Positions 9,728 to 17,662 of a stretch of DNA of 64,000 nt are shown here, in pieces. The notes under the pieces are model-generated. The model was not told the DNA's origin. It saw only the letters and a program-made list of their open reading frames with translations, and did no database searches. Each line of letters begins with the position of its first letter. Position 1 is the first letter of the stretch. The stretch covers positions 1 to 64,000 of the forward strand of contig JACKAT010000016.1 in the NCBI GenBank assembly GCA_020634935.1, written 5' to 3'. This DNA comes from Anaerolineales bacterium (GTDB taxonomy: Bacteria; Chloroflexota; Anaerolineae; 4572-78; J111). The translations under genes and the position numbers were made by a program.

Positions 9728-11008
9728 CTACTCCGTAATACGAATTTGACCTGATACGGCTGCCGCAATGAGGGCCACCCGACGTTCATTAAGAAGAGCT
9801 ATTGTTTGCTTTGTAGCATTTTGTAAATCATCAATAATTTTAATCTTTTTATTGATATATCTGACTATTGCCTTTTGTTCGCCAATAGGGGGAACTGGAA
9901 GTAGCATCTCTTTCAAATCTGAGAATCGAATTCTCGGAGCACGCTCCCTTACAGCGGGACAACTTGCCTGTATAAAACCCTGCAACGCCATCTCACGAAG
10001 TAAATACCCATAGTAAGAATTATAAATATTATCATTAATTGGGTCACAAATAATATATTCAGGAGTACATTTCCCATCCGAATCAGATACACCAATTGCT
10101 CCTGCAAAAGCGTCCATTGAATGAAGTACAAGTTGTCCTTCGCGAATTCCTTGATACCCTACTTCCTTAATTGCATTTGTAAATCCTTCAGTTCGGCGAT
10201 TACGGCGTAACGTTACTTGCCCATCACGGAAACACGTAACAATTTCATCTTCTTCACGTGTAGGCAATGAAGATTGATTAAACAGATATCTCCCGCGTTC
10301 AATTTTCCAATTCTCTGGTATGGTGTCCAACCAAGGTATGTTCACTCTGCGTAGTAATACCGATTGACTCAAGCCATGGGTTACAGACTCAGAAATAGTG
10401 ACACGGCGCTTTTCGGCCAGCAGAATCAGCAGTTCCTCTTTAGCAGCAATCAGCGCGTCGAGTTGGGCGGTTTCGCGGTCGAGATAGGTGGCGATGGCGC
10501 GTTGTTCGGAGAGGGGGGGACAAGGTAATAAATGCCCTATTATTTTTTCAGCATTTAAATTAGGTTGTCCTCCTCCACTGGTAAGGCTGAGAAGATAATT
10601 GCGTGATGCTTGAAGCGTATATGAAGTATACTTTGGTTCAAATATAGTCGGTTGAGCTAGTACACATACAGCCTGGTTTACAGTAGCAGGTATACCAAGA
10701 GTTCCAACTCGCCCTACGGTTGCCCCATACATAGCAATAAGAACACTACTGGGGGGGTAAATCTTAAGCGAAGAGAATTCATTTAGAGCAAGTTCGCTGA
10801 CTGACTTTTCAGTAGATGCGATTATATTTTCTCTGAGTTCAGAAGTTGTGACCCATGGTACTGTTCCTCCATAATAACGTTCCTGTCCTGATGGAGGGGT
10901 TGTTCCACTACCAATCAAACTGAACCCATATCTAATAGGTACAAGTTGCCACTTCTCTGGCAACTCTCCCCAGTAAGTTGCAGAGTCAAGTTGCGAATAT
11001 TCACTCAC
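9728..11008 (-). CDS. hsdS: Type I restriction enzyme, S (specificity) subunit
   Basis: A 426-residue HsdS with two target recognition domains, each followed by a conserved helical spacer. The first half ends in LSEQRAIATYLDRETAQLDALIAAKEELL and the second in IGEQKAIVRYINKKIKIIDDLQNA, the classic pseudo-repeat of HsdS. It sets which bipartite DNA sequence the HsdM/HsdR complex modifies or cuts. The start is GTG at 11008, overlapping the hsdM stop by 4 bases (GTGA). The recognition domains are AT-richer than the flanking genes, as is common for exchangeable TRDs. The recognition sequence cannot be read from the protein. Confidence 0.95.
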   Translation of the reverse strand: MSEYSQLDSATYWGELPEKWQLVPIRYGFSLIGSGTTPPSGQERYYGGTVPWVTTSELRENIIASTEKSVSELALNEFSSLKIYPPSSVLIAMYGATVGRVGTLGIPATVNQAVCVLAQPTIFEPKYTSYTLQASRNYLLSLTSGGGQPNLNAEKIIGHLLPCPPLSEQRAIATYLDRETAQLDALIAAKEELLILLAEKRRVTISESVTHGLSQSVLLRRVNIPWLDTIPENWKIERGRYLFNQSSLPTREEDEIVTCFRDGQVTLRRNRRTEGFTNAIKEVGYQGIREGQLVLHSMDAFAGAIGVSDSDGKCTPEYIICDPINDNIYNSYYGYLLREMALQGFIQASCPAVRERAPRIRFSDLKEMLLPVPPIGEQKAIVRYINKKIKIIDDLQNATKQTIALLNERRVALIAAAVSGQIRITE

Positions 11009-13056
11009 CCTGTCACCTCACGCAGCAGACGAATGATTTCTTCCTCCATCCGCTTAATGTCGGCGTCAATCTCGGCCAGAGGACGAGGCGGCGTGTACTC
11101 GTAAAAGTAGCGATTGAAATTAATCTCATAGGCGCTGCGAATTTTGTCCCGGTCAGCCCAGGAGTCTTCTACATGCGGTCGCACTTGTTCCTTGAAATGG
11201 CGAATGACTTCCAGTTCATTCCGCTCGTGTTCTTCCTTATTGACCGCTAGCTGTACATTTTCATAATCACGCAGTTGCGTATTAGGTTCGAACATTACTT
11301 CAATTTTTCGACGTTCGAGCAAGAACCAGCCCCAGACGCGCGCGTAAGGATCATTGCTAGGTTTACGTCTTTTGAGAATAACTGGTTTTACTTCAGGAAC
11401 CGTTTCCACATCCGTAAATACATCGCGAAAGCGTTTTAACTCCGGCTTTTTCCAGCGGCTGCCCCGTTGTTGCAGCAGGTTGGCCATAAGCCGGTCAAAT
11501 TCATTCCAGTTATCGCGGGGCTGGCGGCCCAACTCGCGGTCAATCGCTTGTACGTCGTCCAGCAGGTGGGGATAGGCGTCCAAAAAGTTACTTTTACGCT
11601 CAACGCTCATGTGGTACAGCAGTCGCAGCGGGCGTTCAATCGGCACCCGGTTATAGCCAAAGTGGGCGTTATCAAAGATTTTACTAATCTTGGTTTCCTC
11701 AAACCGACCGTACTCACACACAACCGTCTCAATATCCTCATCGCCCATATAGCGGCGCTTATCGCCCAGGCTGCGGCGCATCGGTTGCCAGCGTTCGCGG
11801 GCATCAATCAATTGAATTTTGCCTTGGCGATGCGGCTCTTTGCGGTTGGTTACTAGCCAAACATACGTGCCAATGCCGGTGTTGTAAAACATCTGCTCCG
11901 GCAACGCGATAATGGCTTCCAGCCAGTCATGTTGAATAATCCATTTGCGGATCTCGCTCTCGCCGCTGCCGGCTCCGCCGGTGAAGAGGGGCGAACCGTT
12001 AAACACTATCGCCAGCCGGGAACCGCGCTCCGCCGCTTCGGGCTGGTAAAACTTGCTGACCATGTGCTGTAAAAAGAGCAGCGCCCCATCGTTTACACGC
12101 GGCAGGCCTGCCCCAAAACGGCCCTTAAAGCCCTGCTTCTGGTGCTCTTGCTTTATCCGTTTCTGCTGGCGTTTCCAATCTACGCCAAAGGGCGGGTTGG
12201 CCAACAGATAATCAAACTTGTCAGCCTCAAACTGATCGTTAATTAACGAGTCGCCAAACCGAATATTGCGGCTATCGTTACCCTTCATCAAAATATCAGA
12301 GGCGGCAATCGCGTAAGCACGAGGGTTGAAATCTTGACCAAAGACCAATAATTCAGCCCCGGCATTCATCCGCCGCAGATGGTTTTGCGCTTCAGACAGC
12401 ATGCCGCCGGTGCCACAGGCCGGGTCCAGCAGCTTGAAAACTTTGCTTTCCGTCGTCAAAACCTCATCATCAGGGGCGAATAGTAAATCAACCATTAAAC
12501 GAATGACTTCACGCGGGGTAAAGTAGTCACCGGCTGTTTCGTTGGCAGCTTCGTTAAAGCGGCGAATCAAATCCTCAAAGAGCAGTCCCATTTGGATATT
12601 GTCGACGACATTAGGGTGTAAATCGACATCACAGAATTTGGACACCACCAGGTAGAGAATGTTGGCCTCGCGCATTCGCTCGATTTCACCGGAAAAGTCG
12701 AAGCGTTCAAAGATGGTCTGGACGTTTTTGGAGAAGCCTTGAATATAACTAACCAGGTGTCGATCAATATGGTCGGGGTCGCCCTTGAGTCGTTCAAAAT
12801 CAAGCGGTGAGTGATTGTGAAAACGTTGCTCGGCGACGTTGTTCAGCAGGCTATCAAGCGCTTCGTCAGCAAATTTATCTTTGACTTTGTCATAGCGAGC
12901 CAGAACGTGAGGTTTAGTCGGAGCCAGCACGCAATCAAAGCGACGCAACACAGTCAGCGGCAGCATCACTCGCTCGTACTGCGGAGGGCGATAGGGTCCG
13001 CGCAGCAAATCGGCAATTTGCCAGATAAAGTTTGAAAGTTGATGATGGTCAGGCAT
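11005..13056 (-). CDS. hsdM: Type I restriction enzyme, M (adenine methyltransferase) subunit
   Basis: A 683-residue HsdM from the ATG at 13056, where the sequence MPDHHQLSNFIWQIADLLRG begins in typical family style; a longer frame upstream to 13197 looks non-native. The N-terminal HsdM_N helical domain is followed by the N6-adenine methyltransferase: SAM-binding motif I DPACGTGGM at about 211-219 and catalytic motif IV NPPFG near 290. It also has a long C-terminal region (residues 480-683) beyond the usual 520-residue HsdM length. It modifies host DNA together with HsdS. It is the first gene of the operon, with GTGA coupling to hsdS. No strong ribosome binding site is seen. Confidence 0.95.
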   Translation of the reverse strand: MPDHHQLSNFIWQIADLLRGPYRPPQYERVMLPLTVLRRFDCVLAPTKPHVLARYDKVKDKFADEALDSLLNNVAEQRFHNHSPLDFERLKGDPDHIDRHLVSYIQGFSKNVQTIFERFDFSGEIERMREANILYLVVSKFCDVDLHPNVVDNIQMGLLFEDLIRRFNEAANETAGDYFTPREVIRLMVDLLFAPDDEVLTTESKVFKLLDPACGTGGMLSEAQNHLRRMNAGAELLVFGQDFNPRAYAIAASDILMKGNDSRNIRFGDSLINDQFEADKFDYLLANPPFGVDWKRQQKRIKQEHQKQGFKGRFGAGLPRVNDGALLFLQHMVSKFYQPEAAERGSRLAIVFNGSPLFTGGAGSGESEIRKWIIQHDWLEAIIALPEQMFYNTGIGTYVWLVTNRKEPHRQGKIQLIDARERWQPMRRSLGDKRRYMGDEDIETVVCEYGRFEETKISKIFDNAHFGYNRVPIERPLRLLYHMSVERKSNFLDAYPHLLDDVQAIDRELGRQPRDNWNEFDRLMANLLQQRGSRWKKPELKRFRDVFTDVETVPEVKPVILKRRKPSNDPYARVWGWFLLERRKIEVMFEPNTQLRDYENVQLAVNKEEHERNELEVIRHFKEQVRPHVEDSWADRDKIRSAYEINFNRYFYEYTPPRPLAEIDADIKRMEEEIIRLLREVTG

Positions 13057-13060
13057 ATAT

Positions 13061-13069
13061 AATGATCCA
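13061..13069. promoter_or_regulatory. AATGATCCA motif in front of hsdM
   Basis: The nonamer AATGATCCA occurs 4 bp upstream of the hsdM start, and again at 13377-13385 and 13399-13407, the last forming one arm of the hairpin at 13394-13424. Three occurrences in 350 bp may mark a regulator site, but chance cannot be excluded. Confidence 0.3.
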
Positions 13070-13210
13070 AATTGATATTTAACTACCAAGAACCTGGGCA
13101 GAGCGTAGTTCAAGAGGCGAATGATATCAAAATTGGGGATGAATTGGGACAAGTTGGTCGAAGTCAGTCCCCAATATTGTAACCGAAATCCCCCCAAGAT
13201 GACAAAGAAC

Positions 13211-13292
13211 GCCAGTCCGTTCGGGCTGAAAAAAGCGCGAGGCTAAAGAGCGCCAGTTCGTTCGGGCTGAAAAAGCCGCGATGGCTTCAGCC
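13211..13292. repeat. Two-copy tandem repeat, about 41 bp period
   Basis: GCCAGTCCGTTCGGGCTGAA at 13211 recurs as GCCAGTTCGTTCGGGCTGAA at 13252, each followed by an A run and a GCG-rich segment. The period is 41 bp. The segment lies in the 600-bp non-coding stretch between hsdM and the DUF4469 gene. Confidence 0.7.
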
Positions 13293-13393
13293 TCGCGGCC
13301 CTTTCGCCCTAAGCGCCCAACCGCACCCATTCAGTGACTCGATTGATCCCTCATAGTAACCCAACCTCAACCTAATAATGATCCAACAAAAAA

Positions 13394-13424
13394 GCCTTAA
13401 TGATCCAGGCACGATCATTAAGGC
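13394..13424 (-). terminator. Rho-independent terminator
   Basis: A perfect 12-bp stem, GCCTTAATGATC with GATCATTAAGGC, 7-nt loop, followed on the minus strand by TTTTTTGTT. It lies downstream of the DUF4469 gene (stop at 13653) and would end its transcript before the hsdM operon. Confidence 0.75.
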
Positions 13425-13434
13425 ATGCAGCCCC

Positions 13435-13519
13435 AGTCTCGGCGAGACTGAGTGTGATTCTCGGCGAAAGTCGGAGCGATTCTCGGCGAGAATGGGGCGG
13501 TTACTCGGTTAGAATGAAG
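13435..13519. repeat. 22-bp tandem repeat (TCTCGGCGA units)
   Basis: Four units starting at 13435, 13457, 13479 and 13501, each carrying a version of the short palindrome ATTCTCGGCGAGAAT. The period of 22 bp is about two helical turns. The last unit is degenerate. No gene covers it. Confidence 0.75.
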
Positions 13520-13525
13520 AGGGTC

Positions 13526-13610
13526 TCACCACAAAGGACGCGGAGAAGGCCCACAGAGCACCAAGAAAAACCTCTGTGTCCTCTGGGCCTGCTTGGTGTC
13601 CTCTGTGGTA
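13526..13610. repeat. CACCACAAAGGAC inverted repeat element
   Basis: An imperfect hairpin of about 85 bp with arms CACCACAAAGGACGCGG and CCTCTGTGGT, containing further CTCTGTGTCCTCTG blocks. It belongs to the common class of small palindromic repeats built from CACAGAGGAC units. It sits between the 22-bp repeats and the DUF4469 stop. Confidence 0.65.
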
Positions 13611-13652
13611 AATTCTTCGCGCCACGAGCCGCTTATCCCCACTTTCCCACCG

Positions 13653-14366
13653 CTACGCCACCGTCAAGATGTCGCGCAATTGACCGCTGCGAAGGTCCTT
13701 CCCAAAGCGAGCGCGAACTTCCACCCGATACGCGCCCGGCGGTAAGTCGGGCGGAACGAGGAAGAGCAGCTCTTTGTCGGTATTGATGCCCAACTGATTT
13801 ATGCGGATGGGGGGTTGATCGACGTCCCGCCGGCCGTTTTTCATCGCCAGTAAAAAGATACCCTGCTCCGGATCATTCGGGTTGACCTTAAGTTTATCCC
13901 CTAACAGCCGCGCCATATTACCGGGCAGCAGTCGATCGTGGGCCGAAGGGTCGGCCACATTGATATACTCGTGCAGCATCGGCGTCGGTTTCACTGGTTC
14001 CACTTTATGGGGGCGGGCCTGACGCGCAAACGCTTCCTGCATCTCAGGATTAGGTTTAATCGTCATCTCAAAGCAATTCCGGCCTTCAACATAGCGGTCG
14101 GTCACGGCGTCGAACCCGCCTTTGATGGTAATCCCGTAAGTACCCATCGGCGTAACCACTCGGTTTCCGTCCAGCAACAACGGCAGCAGGGTCTCGGTTA
14201 GCGCCTCAAAGACAACCCGCATTTCGGCCTGGCTCAAGTGGGGATGACGGGCATGCATCATAGCCAGCAGTTCAACCGTATTGACAGTTTGGCGGTACTT
14301 GACCCTGGCTCGATAGTCGGAGCCGTTGGCTAAACGGTATTCGTGAAGGTTGTAGTTGATCGACAT
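13653..14366 (-). CDS. HU-like DNA-binding protein with DUF4469 C-terminal domain
   Basis: A 237-residue protein. Residues 1-120 resemble the HU-like domain found in DUF4469 proteins (LSQAEMRVVFEALTETLLPLL, then a TPMGTYGITIKGGF strand turn). The C-terminal 100 residues match the Ig-like DUF4469 fold (PPGAYRVEVRARFGKDLRSG). Such proteins are thought to bind DNA, but a defined role is not known. The start at 14366 has AGGAG with 7 bases of spacing; a longer frame upstream crosses an inverted-repeat element and is unlikely. It is a single gene with a terminator downstream at 13394-13424. Confidence 0.82.
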   Translation of the reverse strand: MSINYNLHEYRLANGSDYRARVKYRQTVNTVELLAMMHARHPHLSQAEMRVVFEALTETLLPLLLDGNRVVTPMGTYGITIKGGFDAVTDRYVEGRNCFEMTIKPNPEMQEAFARQARPHKVEPVKPTPMLHEYINVADPSAHDRLLPGNMARLLGDKLKVNPNDPEQGIFLLAMKNGRRDVDQPPIRINQLGINTDKELLFLVPPDLPPGAYRVEVRARFGKDLRSGQLRDILTVA

Positions 14367-14390
14367 GGGTATGCTCCTGTCGGGTGGATA

Positions 14391-14486
14391 AGACCTTATA
14401 GGTTTCCGACAAACGTTTAAGAGAATGTATCGTTCCCAGTTAAACAGAATTAGGGGCAACCGAGTGTTTGGAAACCTATAAGGTCT
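14391..14486. repeat. MITE-like element with 17-bp perfect terminal inverted repeats
   Basis: The termini AGACCTTATAGGTTTCC (14391-14407) and its exact complement (14470-14486) bound a 96-bp element with no coding capacity. It lies just upstream of the DUF4469 start, so it may carry or disrupt that promoter. Confidence 0.8.
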
Positions 14487-14672
14487 GGTCGAGTAGTTAA
14501 TCATATTAACGATACCGCAAAAACATTGAATTGTCACGTTGGATTTATCGCTTGCGTTACGTTAATACCGCATTGGCGAACGGTCCTAAACCCCGGCAGG
14601 AACTGCCCAAATTATCCATTTGTGCTACAATAACCGCTTGATAAAATGTAATCGGATCCCCGAACGCTAAGA

Positions 14673-14763
14673 CCTGACAGGTTTTCGACGATAACGTTCG
14701 GAGTAAGTTATGGCCCGAACAGCCTAATAATTACGCCTAATATGACCTCCGAAACCTGTCAGG
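14673..14763. repeat. Related palindromic element (CCTGACAGGTTT termini)
   Basis: Perfect 12-bp inverted termini, CCTGACAGGTTT at 14673-14684 and AAACCTGTCAGG at 14752-14763, span 91 bp. The termini resemble those of the element at 14391-14486, so both may belong to one family. The 14487-14672 stretch between them shows nothing I recognise. Confidence 0.7.
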
Positions 14764-14788
14764 GCTGACTCGTCCGTTGATCAAAAAC

Positions 14789-16042
14789 ATGGTCATGCCT
14801 TTTAAACCACTCTCTAAAAACCACATACGCCTCTTCGGCCTGGCTCTTATCCTGGCCGGACTGCTACTCAACGAGTGGACCCTAACCGCCCTCTTTTCCT
14901 CTGACGGCATTCTCAGCCCGCACAGCGTGGTCATTATCTGGATCGCCGATGTGATGCTGGTGTTGATTGGGCTGGTGCTGGCGATCTCCGGTTCGTTGAG
15001 TACGCTGCTCAACGCGCTGGTGGGGGTCGGCATTACCGCGCTACTGCTGTACGGGTTGGAGTTGTTCTACTACCGCCTCAACCATCCGACCGCGCCGCCT
15101 GAAGCTAACGCCGCGCCGCCGCCGGCCATTAGTCGCGAGGGCAACTACACGCAGGATTTCTTTCGCCCGGATGATCTTCTAGGCTATACCGTCCGGCCCG
15201 ATGGTCATATTACGTCCATCAAAAAGATGGGCGATGAGGTTATCTACGATGTTGTCTACTCAACCGATAACTATCACCGTCGCATCACGCCCACTGACAA
15301 CCCCGACCAACGTCACAAATTCATGCTCTTCTTCGGCGACTCTTTCACCTTTGGCGAGGGGGTGCAAGACAACGAGACCCTACCCTACTACGTCGCCCAG
15401 GGCATGCCCGATTACCGGCCCTACAACTACGGCCTCAGCGGCTACGGTCCACAGCAGATGTTGGCCAAACTGCAAAGCGATGACCTGGCTACGGAAGTCC
15501 CCGAAACCGAAGGCATCGCTATTTACGTCTTCATCGATGCCCACGTTGAGCGGGCTATCGGCTCGATGTACGTCTACAACAACTGGGGCGACCAGATGCC
15601 GTACTACACCACCGACTGGCAAGGCCATCTAGTCAGGCGCGGTAACTTTACCACCGGCCGCCCGCTGGTGTCGTCGCTCTATTGGTGGCTCGGCCAGCGC
15701 GAGATCGCTAAATATTACCACATCAACCTACCCAATGAACTCACCAGCCGCCACTACGGCCAGGCCGCCCGCATCATCGCCGAAGCGCGTGACACCTTCC
15801 GGGCCAAATACCACAGCGACGACTTCTACGTGGTCATCTACCCCGATGAAGGCGACTACTTTGAGGATATGGAACCGTTCTTCGACCAGTACGGCCTCAA
15901 CATCCTCAACTACGACGAACGCATGAAACTCAACCCCGACGAAGGACTGGCCTTCAAAGGCGACGGCCACCCAACCGGCAGAGCAAACCAGATTGTCGCC
16001 GGCTGGATTATCGAAGACTTAGAAGGGAGAGTAGAAAGATGA
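14789..16042 (+). CDS. Membrane-anchored SGNH/GDSL-type hydrolase-like protein
   Basis: About 417 residues. Three hydrophobic segments in the first 100 residues are followed by an outside domain with SGNH features: block I FFGDSFTFGEG (GDS near residue 185), a NYGLSGYGPQQ block with the Gly/Asn region, and a C-terminal DGHPTGRAN that supplies the Asp-x-x-His pair. Such proteins often act on acetyl groups of surface polysaccharides; that role is inferred. The start is uncertain: TTG at 14777, ATG at 14789 or ATG at 14795 are all in frame and none has a clear ribosome binding site. It precedes the membrane-anchored glycoside hydrolase on the same strand, separated by a heptamer-repeat spacer. 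Confidence 0.75.
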   Translation: MVMPFKPLSKNHIRLFGLALILAGLLLNEWTLTALFSSDGILSPHSVVIIWIADVMLVLIGLVLAISGSLSTLLNALVGVGITALLLYGLELFYYRLNHPTAPPEANAAPPPAISREGNYTQDFFRPDDLLGYTVRPDGHITSIKKMGDEVIYDVVYSTDNYHRRITPTDNPDQRHKFMLFFGDSFTFGEGVQDNETLPYYVAQGMPDYRPYNYGLSGYGPQQMLAKLQSDDLATEVPETEGIAIYVFIDAHVERAIGSMYVYNNWGDQMPYYTTDWQGHLVRRGNFTTGRPLVSSLYWWLGQREIAKYYHINLPNELTSRHYGQAARIIAEARDTFRAKYHSDDFYVVIYPDEGDYFEDMEPFFDQYGLNILNYDERMKLNPDEGLAFKGDGHPTGRANQIVAGWIIEDLEGRVER

Positions 16043-16044
16043 GG

Positions 16045-16106
16045 GATGAATTATGAATTATGAAGTAAAATCCTTTCATAATTCATAATTCATAATTCAT
16101 AATTCC
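16045..16106. repeat. Heptamer (AATTCAT) repeat hairpin
   Basis: The spacer between the SGNH and glycoside hydrolase genes consists of GAATTAT units followed by four AATTCAT-like heptamers that can fold back on them. This matches the style of heptameric STRR repeats known from cyanobacteria, with a different unit. It ends 2 bp before the hydrolase start codon. Confidence 0.65.
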
Positions 16107-16107
16107 C

Positions 16108-17628
16108 ATGGTTCGTTATCTCGCTCTATTACTCCTGCTACTCATCCTGTTGGCCGCGCCCGCTCTCGCCCAATCGCCGACGCCGGACCCGCGCTTTGGG
16201 ATGGTGCAAACGTTCGATGACTTTGAGGCAGCGGCGGAGTTGAACCCCGGCTTCACCCGCATTAAGCTTTACTGGGACATCATTCAGCCCAACGGGCCGG
16301 ACGATTGGCAGCCGTCGAATGTACCTGACCCGCTGATCGAGGCGGACTTAGCCGCCGGACGCGAGGTCGTGGGCCTGATTGTCCGCACCCCGGCTTGGGC
16401 GCGCGATCCCAACCATCCGGCCAACGATCCCAATAATCCCACTGCCAAAGATGTGCCGGATATGGCCGCGTGGGGCAATTTTGTCCGGCGGCTGGTCGAA
16501 CAGTACGATGGGCGCATTCACCACTGGATCATCTGGAACGAGCCGGACGTGTGGGACTCTAACCACCCTGGCAGCACCTGGAACGGCACGCCGGAAGATT
16601 ACGTCGAACTGTTCAAAACGGCTTACTTCAATATCAAGGCCGTCGATCCAACGATGAAAGTCTACTTGGCCGGGCTGACTTATTGGTGGGACGATGAGTA
16701 CAAACAGCCGCAGTACCTGGCCCGCTTACTCGACATCATCACTGCCGACCCCGAAGCGCCTAAGTACGACTACTACTTTGATGGAGCGATCTATCATCTC
16801 TACTACAAACCCCATCAGATTTACGATGTTCTGTCCAACATTCGCCGCCTTCTGGATCGCTACGGCATGCAGGATAAATCGATCTGGCTCAACGAGACCA
16901 ACGCCCCGCCCAGCAGCGACCCGCTCGAACCGCCGCATCGTGAACCGCGCTTCAAAGCCTCGTTGGATGAGCAAAGTTGGTTTATGATCCAGGTTCACGC
17001 CCTGGCTTTCGCCGCCGGAGCCGAGCGTATCCAGATTTACAAGCTGTTCAACAGCACCGACCATCCAGAGGATGTCCAACCGTTCGGCTTGCTGCGGGGC
17101 GACAAGTCACGTCGGCCCGCCTTCGACGCCTACCGGGTGGTAACCACTTATCTGGCCGGGTTCGAAAAAGTTACCTATTTCGACCGGGGCGATGTGACCA
17201 CCGTCGTCTTCGAAAAACCGAATGAAACCGTGACCGTCCTGTGGAACGTGGCCCGCACCCCCCGCGATGTCACGGTTAACGCCATTGCGAACGAGGCGCG
17301 GCTGGTGTACGCGACCGGCGAAACCGAACCCATCACCGCCGAGCGCGGGCTGTACCACTTCGACCTGCCGCCGGCCACATGCAGCGACGGCGACTGCTTC
17401 ATCGGCGGACCGCCCGTGCTCATCGTCGAGACCGGCTCTCCCGATCAGCGCCAGCCAATAGCCGTCCAGCCGACCGTCACGCCGACACCGACCCCACTGC
17501 CCAGTCCGGTCGATATTCTGTCTGTCTCACCCCGCCGCCGGACTGCCTACTTTATTGCCAACCTGATTGGCTTTGCCGTGGTGTTTGGGGCGTTGTGGTG
17601 GGTGAAGTCAAAGTGGTTTGGCGCGTAG
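16108..17628 (+). CDS. Secreted, C-terminally anchored glycoside hydrolase (GH5/GH39-like TIM barrel)
   Basis: 506 residues. A signal peptide (residues 1-21, ending ALA-QS) leads into a TIM-barrel domain. The probable acid/base Glu is in HWIIWNEPDVWD (about residue 145) and the probable nucleophile Glu is in SIWLNETNAPP (about residue 270), the clan GH-A pattern. After a beta-rich tail comes a Thr-Pro-rich linker (PTVTPTPTPLPSP) and a C-terminal membrane segment with basic end, so the enzyme is tethered outside the cell. The substrate is not evident. There is no clear ribosome binding site before ATG 16108. Located next to an SGNH protein, it may trim a surface or external polysaccharide. Confidence 0.8.
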   Translation: MVRYLALLLLLLILLAAPALAQSPTPDPRFGMVQTFDDFEAAAELNPGFTRIKLYWDIIQPNGPDDWQPSNVPDPLIEADLAAGREVVGLIVRTPAWARDPNHPANDPNNPTAKDVPDMAAWGNFVRRLVEQYDGRIHHWIIWNEPDVWDSNHPGSTWNGTPEDYVELFKTAYFNIKAVDPTMKVYLAGLTYWWDDEYKQPQYLARLLDIITADPEAPKYDYYFDGAIYHLYYKPHQIYDVLSNIRRLLDRYGMQDKSIWLNETNAPPSSDPLEPPHREPRFKASLDEQSWFMIQVHALAFAAGAERIQIYKLFNSTDHPEDVQPFGLLRGDKSRRPAFDAYRVVTTYLAGFEKVTYFDRGDVTTVVFEKPNETVTVLWNVARTPRDVTVNAIANEARLVYATGETEPITAERGLYHFDLPPATCSDGDCFIGGPPVLIVETGSPDQRQPIAVQPTVTPTPTPLPSPVDILSVSPRRRTAYFIANLIGFAVVFGALWWVKSKWFGA

Positions 17629-17662
17629 AATAATAGGTAGTTGTCAGCTAGGAGATAAACTT

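Noticed and set aside
13057..13197. N-terminal extension of hsdM
   Set aside because: The extra 47 residues have no HsdM character; the ATG at 13056 gives the normal family start.
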